DNA from: Clostridium sp. CAG:594
GTDB taxonomy: Bacteria > Bacillota_I > Bacilli_A > RF39 > UBA660
DNA: 16,063 nucleotides
Assembly: GCA_000434835.1 (NCBI GenBank)
Contig: FR881472.1
Location: 1-16,063 of the forward strand
Direction of reading: 5' to 3'
The position numbers were made by a program, and so were the translations under genes. The notes below the pieces were generated by a model, which was not told where the DNA came from, did not search any database, and worked only from the letters and a program-made list of their open reading frames with translations. Positions 5,867 to 13,127 of this stretch are shown one piece after another. Position 1 is the first letter of the stretch; the number at the start of each line of letters is the position of its first letter.

Positions 5867-7231
5867 TTGAAAATAACGGTTAGAGATGTAGTAGAAAATA
5901 CTTCTTGTAAATTACTTATAGGAAACTTAGACGAAGAAGTTAAAGAGTGTTTTATAGATAGCAAAAAAGTTAAAGAAGAAGGATGCTTTATAGGAATAAA
6001 AGGAAATAAAACAGATGGGTCATTATATTATAAAGAGGCCTTTAATAATAAAGCTAGTATTTGCATATTAAACAAGATATTAGACCTTGATTTAAATGGT
6101 TATGACGATAAAACAGTTTTAATTGCTAATGATACTAAACAAGTCTTAAAAGAACTTGCTATGTATAAAAGAAGCTTATTTAAAGGAACGGTTATAGGTA
6201 TAACAGGTAGTGTTGGAAAAACATCAACTAAAGAGCTTATTTATAATGTTTTAGAAAAAAAATATAAAGTTCTTAAAACAAAAGGTAATGAAAATAGTCA
6301 GATAGGTCTTCCACTTACAATAACAAGGTTAAAGGACGAAGACGTAATGGTTTTAGAGATGGGAATGAATGATTTTAATCAAATACATAATTTATCCATT
6401 ATTGCAAAACCTGATATTGCTATAATAACTAACATATATGATTCACACATAGGTATTTTAGGTTCTAGAGAAAACATATTAAAGGCAAAGTTAGAAATTT
6501 TAGATGGGATGGATTGTGGAACGGTAATAGTTAATAATGATAATGACCTTTTAAATAATTGGGCAAAAACTTGTAATGAAGAAAACATAATAACTTACGG
6601 GATTAATAATGAATCAGATTATATGGCAACTGATATAAAAGAACGTGAAATAATAAGTTTTAACGTTAAAAACATAGATAATATAAGTGCAAGTAGCACA
6701 GCTTTCATATATAATAAACTCGTCGCTATAATAGTAGGTAATTTATTAAATGTATCAGATAATGATATAAAAAAAGGCATAAATGAAGATATTAAAATAA
6801 AACATAGACTTGAAGAAATAAAATTAAAAGGTGATATCACAATAATAGATGATTGTTATAATGCGAGTTTTGAATCTGTTAAAAATGCTTTAAGTTATAT
6901 AAATAAAAAAGATGGAAGAAAAATACTTATTTTAGGAGACATATTAGAACTTGGCAAAAAGTCTAAGCAAATACATAGAAAAATAGGCACGTTAATTTCT
7001 AATTGTGCTTATTTAATAACCATTGGTAAATGGTCAAAATATATATTAAAAGAAGCTAGAAAAAATGGTCTAAAGAAAAAATATGTAAAACATTTTAAAA
7101 ACGCATCAATTGCAAAAAAATATATTTTATCCATAATTAAGCCAAGTGATAACGTTTTAATAAAGGCATCAAATGCCATTAATTTAAGTGAGCTAGTTAA
7201 CTATTTAAAAGAATCTGAAATTGACAATTAG
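5867..7231 (+). CDS. murF: UDP-MurNAc-tripeptide--D-Ala-D-Ala ligase (MurF)
   Basis: MurF joins D-alanyl-D-alanine to the UDP-MurNAc-tripeptide with ATP, the last cytoplasmic step of peptidoglycan precursor assembly. The protein is 454 residues. The P-loop is GITGSVGKTS (111-120); NENSQIGLPLT (141-151) and EMGMNDFNQI (164-173) follow. ITNIYDSHIGILGSRENI (187-204) leads to K208, the position of the carbamylated lysine in Mur ligases, and DDCYNAS (328-334) opens the C-terminal domain. The usual GxHNxxNALAAIA motif of the central domain is degenerate here (SSTAFIYNKLVAIIVG), and the strands before it seem short. The start is TTG at 5867, supported by AGGTGAT seven bases upstream and the expected N-terminal length; no ATG lies nearby. 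Its promoter is unclear: a TATAAT at 5843-5848 is very close to the start, and read-through past the preceding terminator is possible. Confidence 0.9.
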   Translation: MKITVRDVVENTSCKLLIGNLDEEVKECFIDSKKVKEEGCFIGIKGNKTDGSLYYKEAFNNKASICILNKILDLDLNGYDDKTVLIANDTKQVLKELAMYKRSLFKGTVIGITGSVGKTSTKELIYNVLEKKYKVLKTKGNENSQIGLPLTITRLKDEDVMVLEMGMNDFNQIHNLSIIAKPDIAIITNIYDSHIGILGSRENILKAKLEILDGMDCGTVIVNNDNDLLNNWAKTCNEENIITYGINNESDYMATDIKEREIISFNVKNIDNISASSTAFIYNKLVAIIVGNLLNVSDNDIKKGINEDIKIKHRLEEIKLKGDITIIDDCYNASFESVKNALSYINKKDGRKILILGDILELGKKSKQIHRKIGTLISNCAYLITIGKWSKYILKEARKNGLKKKYVKHFKNASIAKKYILSIIKPSDNVLIKASNAINLSELVNYLKESEIDN

Positions 7232-7250
7232 TAAAATTATGTGCTACTAT
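7221..7250 (+). promoter_or_regulatory. SigA-type promoter of the zinc-ribbon membrane protein
   Basis: A perfect TTGACA (7221-7226) lies inside the end of murF, and TACTAT (7245-7250), with an upstream TG making it an extended -10, follows after 18 bases. TACTAT and ATAGTA (7255-7260) also form a short inverted repeat at the start region. Confidence 0.65.
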
Positions 7251-7282
7251 GATTATAGTATTTAAGATAGGAGAAAGTAAAA

Positions 7283-8242
7283 ATGAATTGTAAATGGTGT
7301 GGAAAAGAAGTTGATCAAAATTCAAAATTTTGCCCTAATTGTGGTAAGGAAATATTAGAAGTTAGTTCTTCTAACATTAATCAAGGTGAACCTAGTACTG
7401 AGCCTGAAGTTGTAAATTCTTTTAATCAAGAAGGTATAAATAGTGTTGAAGAAAAAACTAATGTTTGGCTTGCAATACTTTCATATTTTGTACCAATCGC
7501 AGGACTTATAATCTTTTTAGTAAAAAAAGATAAAGAACCAAAAACAGCAAAGGCAAGTGGAATATGTGCTTTAGTCAGTTTTATAATTAATATGATATTA
7601 ATAGTTGTAATTTTTCTTTTTATGTCTTTTGCAGCATCAAAATCAACAGAACTTATAAATAATACTATTGATAAAGCAGATGATATTATAGAAAAGGCAG
7701 AAGAAAAACAAAAGGATTATGATAGAAATGAAGCGTCTAACACATGGTCTGATTATGAGGTATCAGTTAATAATAAAACAATTAAGTTACCTTGTACTTA
7801 TGAAGAACTAAAAGATGCAACCGGTTTTTCTATGAAAAGTGCTAACGAAAAATCATATCTTACAAAAAATTATTATGCAACTGTTAATTTGTATAAAAAT
7901 GACAAACTTGCATTATATACTGAAATATATAATGATACTAATGATGACATAAAATATTCTGATGGTAAGGTAAGCAGAATTTCACAAACTAAATATCAAG
8001 TTTCAACAGGAGCAGACGTAATTACGTTCCCAGGTTCTTTAAAAGCGGGTGACCAAATAAGTGTTGATGAATTAATAAATAAGTTAGGCAATCCTAGTGA
8101 TAAGTCAGAATATAATGATTCTAGTTATAATAGTACAACATTAACTTATAATGAAAATTTAAGTTGGAAAACTACTAAATTTTATAAAATAACCTTAGTA
8201 AATGGTGTAATTGATGAATTATCATTAGATAATAGAAAGTAA
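7283..8242 (+). CDS. Zinc-ribbon membrane protein with an extracytoplasmic domain
   Basis: A 319-residue protein opening with a cytoplasmic zinc ribbon: C3/C6 and C17/C20 in MNCKWCGKEV ... FCPNCGKEI. A low-complexity linker (25-60) leads to two transmembrane helices (about 62-80 and 92-117), a segment resembling small DUF4190-like membrane domains. A charged, probably coiled-coil stretch (120-150) follows, then a Tyr/Asn/Asp-rich domain (about 155-319) of mainly beta character, probably outside the membrane. Zinc-ribbon-plus-membrane proteins of this kind are common in low-GC Gram-positives and mostly uncharacterised; I assign no function. The ATG at 7283 follows AGGAGA. It has its own promoter within the murF 3' end and a terminator shared with pflA. 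Confidence 0.82.
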   Translation: MNCKWCGKEVDQNSKFCPNCGKEILEVSSSNINQGEPSTEPEVVNSFNQEGINSVEEKTNVWLAILSYFVPIAGLIIFLVKKDKEPKTAKASGICALVSFIINMILIVVIFLFMSFAASKSTELINNTIDKADDIIEKAEEKQKDYDRNEASNTWSDYEVSVNNKTIKLPCTYEELKDATGFSMKSANEKSYLTKNYYATVNLYKNDKLALYTEIYNDTNDDIKYSDGKVSRISQTKYQVSTGADVITFPGSLKAGDQISVDELINKLGNPSDKSEYNDSSYNSTTLTYNENLSWKTTKFYKITLVNGVIDELSLDNRK

Positions 8243-8271
8243 AAAGAAGGCCTTATTTAAGACCTTCTTTT
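8243..8271. terminator. Bidirectional terminator between convergent genes
   Basis: AAAGAAGG (8243-8250) pairs with CCTTCTTT (8263-8270). Inside are a C-A mismatch, three more pairs and a four-base loop. A T run follows on the plus strand and an A run (8241-8245) provides the T run for the minus strand. The hairpin overlaps the end of pflA. Confidence 0.8.
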
Positions 8272-8963
8272 AACATATCTTCTAACTTTTTACATTTATC
8301 TTTGTCCATATCACTTACACCTTTAAGAGGGTAGCTAATTTTTAAATCATCATACTTATGTACTCCAAGGGTATGATATGGTAAAAATTCTATTTTTTCT
8401 ACGTTTTTAATTGGTTTAATAAAATTTATAAGTTCATTTACGTATTCTTCTGTGTCATTAATGCCAGGCACTATAACAACTCTAATCCATAGCTTTTTAT
8501 TTAACTTTCCGCATAGATTTAAGAACTTAAGTGAGTTTTCAATGTTAAAGCCAGTCATATTTTTATAATTATCTTTGTTTGTACCTTTTATATCAAACAT
8601 AACAAGATCAGTATACTTAAGTATTTCTTCTACGTTTAATATGCTTCCTGCGGTATCAAGACACGTATGAATATTATTTTCTTTGCATAACTTTAAACAT
8701 TCTAATAAAAATTCTTTTTGCATTAAAGGTTCACCACCAGAGAAGGTAACACCACCATTATGCTTAAAATAAGGCTTGTAATTAAGGATTTTTTTAATTA
8801 ATTCTTCCGGAGTATAGCAATTTGCTTTCCCATTTAAATCCCATGTTTCTGGATTATGACAGAACTTGCATCTTAAAGGACAACCTTGCATAAAAACAAC
8901 AAATCTAACTCCAGGACCATCAACTAATCCCATTGACTCAATACTATTTACTTTTCCAATCAT
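8253..8963 (-). CDS. pflA: Pyruvate formate-lyase activating enzyme (radical SAM)
   Basis: This 236-residue radical SAM enzyme installs the glycyl radical on pyruvate formate-lyase, enabling anaerobic conversion of pyruvate and CoA to formate and acetyl-CoA. The 4Fe-4S motif C28-x3-C32-x2-C35 is in MQGCPLRCKFCHNPETW, preceded by the diagnostic GLVDGPGVRFVVF. FSGGEPLMQ (74-82) binds SAM, and the DTAG and FDIKG motifs follow. The length is typical of PflA (about 240). The ATG at 8963 has AGGTGAT eight bases upstream. The substrate gene pflB is not in this window; in many Firmicutes it is next to pflA, so here the pair is split or pflB lies elsewhere. A closely related activase for another glycyl radical enzyme is less likely, because those carry an extra ferredoxin insert. 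Confidence 0.93.
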   Translation of the reverse strand: MIGKVNSIESMGLVDGPGVRFVVFMQGCPLRCKFCHNPETWDLNGKANCYTPEELIKKILNYKPYFKHNGGVTFSGGEPLMQKEFLLECLKLCKENNIHTCLDTAGSILNVEEILKYTDLVMFDIKGTNKDNYKNMTGFNIENSLKFLNLCGKLNKKLWIRVVIVPGINDTEEYVNELINFIKPIKNVEKIEFLPYHTLGVHKYDDLKISYPLKGVSDMDKDKCKKLEDMLKEGLK

Positions 8964-8982
8964 CTTTAATCACCTAATGTTA

Positions 8983-8988
8983 ATTATA
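8983..8988 (-). promoter_or_regulatory. Putative -10 of pflA
   Basis: TATAAT on the minus strand, 19 bases before the pflA start codon. The -35 at the expected spacing is only TTTCAT, a weak match. No FNR- or Rex-like operator was recognised. Confidence 0.35.
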
Positions 8989-9021
8989 TATTAAAAAACT
9001 TGAATATGAAAGTAAATAAAT

Positions 9022-9058
9022 GAATATTTACTCTAATAAGACATATTTTTTATTAGAG
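9022..9058 (+). promoter_or_regulatory. Possible SigE-type promoter and inverted repeat before the carboxypeptidase
   Basis: GAATATT (9022-9028) matches the SigE -35 consensus KMATATT exactly, and CATATTTT (9042-9049), 13 bases on, partly matches CATACANT. A perfect nine-base inverted repeat, CTCTAATAA (9031-9039) and TTATTAGAG (9050-9058), spans the -10 and its right arm runs into the Shine-Dalgarno GAGGTGA. The promoter class is inference; the repeat is directly visible. Confidence 0.4.
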
Positions 9059-9069
9059 GTGACAAGGTT

Positions 9070-10308
9070 TTGAAAAAAATATGTTTCTTTATTATTTGTA
9101 TGTTTCTTTTTATACCAATTATAGGAGCTTATAATGATGATAAAACTACAACAAAAACAACTACAGAAAATAATACTGATTGCATAAAAGAAGAATGCAA
9201 CAATACAAAAAATACCAATAAAGAAGAAGATGATGTTTTAACTGATGGTAAAAGTGCTATTTTAATTGAAGAAGCAACTGGAAAAGTACTTTATGAAAAA
9301 AAATCACATGATAGGTATGCTCCAGCTTCAATGACAAAAATAATGAGTATGATTCTTATAATGGAACAAATTGAAAAAGGCAAGTTAAAATGGAATGATA
9401 CTTTAGTTACAAGTGAATATGCTGCATCAATGGGAGGGTCTCAAATATTTTTACAACCAAATGAAAAAATGAGTGTAAAAGATTTGTTTAAAGCTGTTGC
9501 GGTAGGTTCTGCTAATGACGCTACAATTGTTTTTGCAGAAAAAATAGGTGGTACTGAAAAAAGATTTGTTAAGATGATGAATGAAAAGGCAAAAAAGTTA
9601 GGTCTTAAAGATACTAATTTCAAAAATGCCGTAGGTCTTGATGAAGCTAACCATTATTCATCAGCATATGATATGGCATTTATGGCAAGAGAATTAATTA
9701 AGCACGAAAAAGTATTTTCTTTTACTACCATATATGAAGATTATCTAAGACAAGATACCGATAATAAATTTTGGCTTGTGAATACCAACAAGTTAATAAA
9801 AACTTACGATGGTGCTGATGGACTTAAAACTGGATATACTAAAGAAGCCGGATACTGTCTTACTGCAACTGCAAAAAGAGATAGAATGAGACTTATTGGA
9901 ACCATCATGGGAGCAAGTGAAAGTAAAACAAGAAATAGCAATATGATGAAGTTATTAGATTATGGATTTAATTCATATGAAATGCAAGTAGAGGTTAAAA
10001 AAGGAGAAGTAGTATCCGAAAAAAACATGTCAAAGGCAGAGAATAAAAGGATAGAAATAGTTCCTAAAAAAGATGCTAGCGTACTAGTAGAAAAAGGTAA
10101 TGAAAAAGATGCTTTAAATTATGAGATGAGACTAAACAAAATAAAACTCCCTGTTAAAAAAGGAGAAAAAGTTGGCGTATTAAAATTAAAGGATGGTAGT
10201 AAAATTATTAATGAAGTAGATTTAACCGTAAAAGAAGATGCTAATAAGGCAAATATATTAGAACTTTATAAACGTTCTATAATAAGTATTTTATCTGGAA
10301 GTATGTAA
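9070..10308 (+). CDS. D-alanyl-D-alanine carboxypeptidase (S11 family, DacF/PBP5-like)
   Basis: A secreted penicillin-binding protein that trims the terminal D-Ala from peptidoglycan stem peptides. The 412-residue chain begins with a signal peptide (MKKICFFIICMFLFIPIIG, 1-19), then a Thr/Asn/Glu/Lys-rich linker (21-58) holding two cysteines. The catalytic set is complete: S87-M-T-K90, S147-A-N149 and K253-T-G255, in the usual S11 spacing. A beta-rich PBP5_C domain fills about 300-390, and the last 20 residues could form the amphipathic membrane anchor of this family. The start is TTG at 9070, with GAGGTGA seven bases upstream, and gives a complete signal peptide. The possible SigE-like promoter hints at a sporulation DacF/DacB-type role, but the sequence alone does not separate that from a vegetative DacA. 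Confidence 0.93.
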   Translation: MKKICFFIICMFLFIPIIGAYNDDKTTTKTTTENNTDCIKEECNNTKNTNKEEDDVLTDGKSAILIEEATGKVLYEKKSHDRYAPASMTKIMSMILIMEQIEKGKLKWNDTLVTSEYAASMGGSQIFLQPNEKMSVKDLFKAVAVGSANDATIVFAEKIGGTEKRFVKMMNEKAKKLGLKDTNFKNAVGLDEANHYSSAYDMAFMARELIKHEKVFSFTTIYEDYLRQDTDNKFWLVNTNKLIKTYDGADGLKTGYTKEAGYCLTATAKRDRMRLIGTIMGASESKTRNSNMMKLLDYGFNSYEMQVEVKKGEVVSEKNMSKAENKRIEIVPKKDASVLVEKGNEKDALNYEMRLNKIKLPVKKGEKVGVLKLKDGSKIINEVDLTVKEDANKANILELYKRSIISILSGSM

Positions 10309-10334
10309 GAACAACTAACTAAGTTGTTCTTTTT
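10307..10334 (+). terminator. Rho-independent terminator of the carboxypeptidase gene
   Basis: AAGAACAACT (10307-10316) pairs perfectly with AGTTGTTCTT (10322-10331) around a five-base loop, followed by TTT. It overlaps the stop codon. Confidence 0.85.
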
Positions 10335-10380
10335 ATAAATCTATATAATATAACTTTTCATTGATATACGTTTTAAGTTC

Positions 10381-10473
10381 TTAATCTGTTTTCTTTTTTC
10401 CCCATGTTACCTGACATATTTTTGCATATTCTTCTAGATGTTTTATATCATCCATAATATTTTTTATTTTCAT
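10381..10473 (-). CDS. Very small ORF, 30 residues, unknown
   Basis: A 30-codon minus-strand ORF starting ATG at 10473, beginning MKIKNIMDDIKHLEEYAKIC and ending QVTWGKKKTD. Three things support it as a real gene: AAAGGAT nine bases before the ATG, an extended -10 TGTTATAAT further upstream, and a plausible amphipathic helix over residues 4-20. After the TAA stop, the same frame continues for 15 sense codons (ELKTYINEKLYYIDL) to a second TAA at 10333-10335, just before the carboxypeptidase terminator. It could therefore be a complete micropeptide, a 45-residue protein broken by a stop, or the leader of a small RNA. I know no homologous family. Confidence 0.5.
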   Translation of the reverse strand: MKIKNIMDDIKHLEEYAKICQVTWGKKKTD

Positions 10474-10494
10474 AATTAAAATCCTTTCAAAATT

Positions 10495-10522
10495 ATTATA
10501 ACATTAACTTATGATATGATAA
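10495..10522 (-). promoter_or_regulatory. Extended -10 promoter of the small ORF
   Basis: On the minus strand TGT-TATAAT (10495-10503) is a perfect extended -10, with TTATCA (10517-10522) 16 bases upstream as a partial -35. The predicted start is about 15 bases before the small ORF's ATG. It overlaps the divergent promoter region of the gene at 10551. Confidence 0.6.
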
Positions 10523-10525
10523 AAT
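10515..10525 (+). promoter_or_regulatory. Extended -10 for the gene at 10551
   Basis: TATGATAAAAT contains TG-n-TAAAAT, 25 bases before the ATG. TTATAA (10496-10501) is a poor -35 at 18 bases. It overlaps the opposite-strand promoter of the small ORF, so the two starts may compete. Confidence 0.4.
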
Positions 10526-10550
10526 AATTATGAAAAAAGGTGATTGATAT

Positions 10551-10922
10551 ATGAAATATGAGTACTATAATCCAAGTCTGGAAAGAGGAGGTTGCATTTC
10601 TAGAGCAATTAGTAAAGCTTTAAATATTAATTATAGTGATGTAAAAAATAACTTAATAAAATTATCCATAAAACTTAAAAAAGATGATTATCATGACATA
10701 GAAGTTTTTGATGCGTATTTAAAGAAAAATGGTTTTAAAAAAATTAGCGTAAAAAAAGATGAATTAGTTAAGAATTTGAGCCTTGATAATGGTACTTATA
10801 TAGTATTTTGCTATCAAGATGATTTTTACCATATGACATGCATTATGGATAATACTTTATATGATAATAAAAAAGACTCATTTAATTTAAAAACTATAAC
10901 TTTATATAAATTAGAAAAATAA
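10551..10922 (+). CDS. Small papain-like cysteine-protease-fold protein, phage-type
   Basis: A 123-residue protein resembling a family common in phage genomes: an opening Tyr-Asn-Pro motif (YEYYNPS), then a GxCxxRAISKAL helix, here GGCISRAISKAL with C15, followed by a GTYIVFC strand and a late His. H94 in FYHMTC and D105 in LYDNKKDS could complete a Cys-His-Asp triad of papain fold. The segment ISKALNINYSDVKNNLIKLS fits the usual helix after the cysteine. The substrate is unknown. The ATG at 10551 follows AAAGGTGAT. The next gene starts 28 bases downstream with no terminator between, so they are probably co-transcribed. The pair may be a small transferred patch, though codon use does not stand out from its neighbours. 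Confidence 0.7.
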   Translation: MKYEYYNPSLERGGCISRAISKALNINYSDVKNNLIKLSIKLKKDDYHDIEVFDAYLKKNGFKKISVKKDELVKNLSLDNGTYIVFCYQDDFYHMTCIMDNTLYDNKKDSFNLKTITLYKLEK

Positions 10923-10950
10923 TTATTATTAGAAAGGATTTTAAAAAAAT

Positions 10951-11427
10951 ATGATATATACAAGCTCGTATGAGAAATTTAAAACAAATAAATATAGATT
11001 GGTTTCTATTTCAAAAGATAAAGGTGCAAGTTACATAGATGAAAATGGTAAATCCTATGAAGGAGAATGCTATCTTTCTTTAGCACCCAAAAGGGAATTT
11101 TTTAAAAAATGGAGAGTATTAAGAAATGAAGTTTCATTTGAAGAAAGCACAATGTTTTATATGAGACACTTTTATCATGAAGTATTAAAGAATTTAGATC
11201 CAAATAAAGTTTACAATGATTTAGATAACTCTGTTTTATTATGTTATGAACAGTCTTATGAATTTTGTCATAGACATATAGTTGCAGCATGGTTAGAAAA
11301 AAACTTAGGTGTGAAGGTAGTAGAATGTGAATTTACAGATGATAAAATTATAGAAAGAAAAAGACCTGATTATATAGATGAATATCTAAATATGGTGGTG
11401 AATGAAGATTTGAGTAAGAAGATTTAA
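10951..11427 (+). CDS. DUF488-like protein
   Basis: A 158-residue cytoplasmic protein with features of the DUF488 family: an N-terminal YTSSYEKF strand, a central LSLAPKREF (42-50), and the characteristic C-terminal block LLCYEQSYEFCHRHIVAAWLE (96-116) containing a Cys-His-Arg-His cluster. DUF488 proteins are widespread and their biochemical role is not settled. The ATG at 10951 follows AAAGGATTTT with a spacing of about 12 bases. It is the second gene of a probable operon with the papain-like gene and is followed by a terminator at 11481. Confidence 0.75.
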   Translation: MIYTSSYEKFKTNKYRLVSISKDKGASYIDENGKSYEGECYLSLAPKREFFKKWRVLRNEVSFEESTMFYMRHFYHEVLKNLDPNKVYNDLDNSVLLCYEQSYEFCHRHIVAAWLEKNLGVKVVECEFTDDKIIERKRPDYIDEYLNMVVNEDLSKKI

Positions 11428-11480
11428 TATGCATAAGAACTAGAATAATAAAAAAATTAAGATATTAAAAAATATTAAGG

Positions 11481-11515
11481 AAGAAGATAATTATAAGTTG
11501 TCTTCTTTTCTTTTT
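11481..11515 (+). terminator. Rho-independent terminator after the DUF488-like gene
   Basis: AAGAAGATAA (11481-11490) pairs with TTGTCTTCTT (11498-11507), one T-G pair, around a seven-base loop. A T-rich tail follows. Confidence 0.75.
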
Positions 11516-11525
11516 GTTTTATAAA

Positions 11526-11534
11526 TGTTATAAT
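11526..11534 (+). promoter_or_regulatory. Extended -10 of the ubiB-like operon
   Basis: TGT-TATAAT is a perfect extended -10, 25 bases before the ATG at 11560. No good -35 is visible at the usual spacing (TTTTCT). The same nonamer is the -10 of the small ORF at 10473. Confidence 0.6.
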
Positions 11535-11559
11535 TAATATTAGAATAAGAGGGATTATT

Positions 11560-13104
11560 ATGAGGAAGAGTAATGATGTTAAAAGGCTTGAAGAAATAAC
11601 TAAAGTAATACTTAAAAATGATTTAAAAAGTGGCATTTCTCCATCAAAAGTATGCAACATATTAGCTGAGTTAGGACCTACATTTATAAAGATAGGACAA
11701 ATACTATCAACTAGAATAGATTTGATACCTAAAGAATATTGTGCTGCACTATCAAACCTTAGAAATAACACAGGTGTTATGCCAAGGGATGAATTAGAGA
11801 AAATATTAAAAGAAGAATATGATGATTATAAAAAGGTATTTAAAAGTGTAGATGAATGTATTGGAGCGGCCTCTATTTCGGAAGTTTATAAGGGTACTTT
11901 AATAAACGGGGATACGGTTGCAATAAAGGTTTGCAAAAAGAACGTTTATGAAAAGATGCAAAACGATGTTTTATTAATGAAAAAAGCAATAAAGGTATTA
12001 CATTTAAATAAAATAATAAAAATAATTGACCTTAATAAAGCGCTTGATGAGATGCTTTCATCTGCATATGAAGAAAGTAATTTTAATATAGAAAAAGACC
12101 ACTTAATAAAATTTAAAAAATTAAATGATAATAATTACGTAACATCTCCTAAAGTATATAGTAATATTTCAACAAACAAGGTGCTTGTTATGGAATATGT
12201 AAAAGGTGTTTCTTTAGATGAAAAAGACGCTTTAATTAAAGAAGGGTGTAACTTAGAAAACTTAAGTTATATTTTAAGTGACAATTATATTAAACAGGCG
12301 TTAGATGATGGATTCTTTCATGCTGATCCACATCCTGATAACATAATGGTAAGAGATAATAAAATAGTTTTTATTGATCTTGGTATGATGGGAACTTTAA
12401 AAGAAAAAAATAAAAAACTATTAAATGATGCAATAGAAAAAATAATAGAAGAAGATTACTATGAATTATCTAAAATTCTTGTCTTAATGTGTACTAAAAC
12501 AGGTGAGTGTGATATGTCTAAATTAAAAGGTGATGTATCTATGATATTAAGTGAAGTTGCAAGCCAAGATTTAAAAGATATAGACATTGCTAAGTTTTCT
12601 TCTAATATGTTTAAAATGTTAAGGGAAAATAACCTTGTATTAGATAAAGATATTACGATGCTAATTAGGGGTATTTTGGTTATGGAATCATCATTAAAAA
12701 ATCTAAATAATAACCTTAGTTTATTAAGCGTTTTAACAAATCATATAGTAAATAAAAAAACATCTTTAATAGATGGTGAAAAGATAGTTAAAGCAGGTAA
12801 AGAAATTGTTAAAAATACTAAAAGTTTAGTTTCGGTACCAAACGAGGTATTAACGTTTTTCAAAACCTTAAATAACGGAGATAATAAAATTAAATTTGAA
12901 ATGTCAGGTTCTACAAAGCAAGTAGATAAAATAGAGAAGATGCTTCATGAACTTATAATAGGAATAATAGATGCAAGTTTAATTTTAGCACTTTCAAACG
13001 AAAAAAACGAAACAATTAGAATGGTCTTAATAGTATTTATAATAATACTTTCTATTTGGCTATTTATTAAAATGTTAATAGATCATATTCATAGAGGATA
13101 TTAA
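11560..13104 (+). CDS. UbiB/AarF/ABC1-family atypical kinase-like protein
   Basis: A 514-residue member of the UbiB (ABC1/ADCK) family, atypical kinase-fold ATPases linked to quinone-lipid biology. Family landmarks are in order: the KxGQ motif in LGPTFIKIGQILSTRIDLIP (39-57), the Ala-rich nucleotide loop GAASISEVYKG (102-112), the lysine of VAIKV (K123), the EESNF helix (171-175), the catalytic HADPHPDN (254-261; the family usually has PGN) and FIDLGMMG (271-278) at the metal-binding position. Two C-terminal membrane segments (about 465-480 and 487-506) anchor it, as expected. The ATG at 11560 follows AGAGGGAT. No ubiquinone or menaquinone genes are nearby, so the substrate is unknown. The DUF975-CmpB gene starts 23 bases downstream in the same operon. 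Confidence 0.9.
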   Translation: MRKSNDVKRLEEITKVILKNDLKSGISPSKVCNILAELGPTFIKIGQILSTRIDLIPKEYCAALSNLRNNTGVMPRDELEKILKEEYDDYKKVFKSVDECIGAASISEVYKGTLINGDTVAIKVCKKNVYEKMQNDVLLMKKAIKVLHLNKIIKIIDLNKALDEMLSSAYEESNFNIEKDHLIKFKKLNDNNYVTSPKVYSNISTNKVLVMEYVKGVSLDEKDALIKEGCNLENLSYILSDNYIKQALDDGFFHADPHPDNIMVRDNKIVFIDLGMMGTLKEKNKKLLNDAIEKIIEEDYYELSKILVLMCTKTGECDMSKLKGDVSMILSEVASQDLKDIDIAKFSSNMFKMLRENNLVLDKDITMLIRGILVMESSLKNLNNNLSLLSVLTNHIVNKKTSLIDGEKIVKAGKEIVKNTKSLVSVPNEVLTFFKTLNNGDNKIKFEMSGSTKQVDKIEKMLHELIIGIIDASLILALSNEKNETIRMVLIVFIIILSIWLFIKMLIDHIHRGY

Positions 13105-13127
13105 TTAGTAATAAAGGAGTATTTAAA

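Noticed and set aside
10309..10550. Insertion sequence or attachment site in the longest gene-poor gap
   Set aside because: No terminal inverted repeats, target duplications or integrase were seen; the gap is explained by a terminator, the small ORF and divergent promoters.
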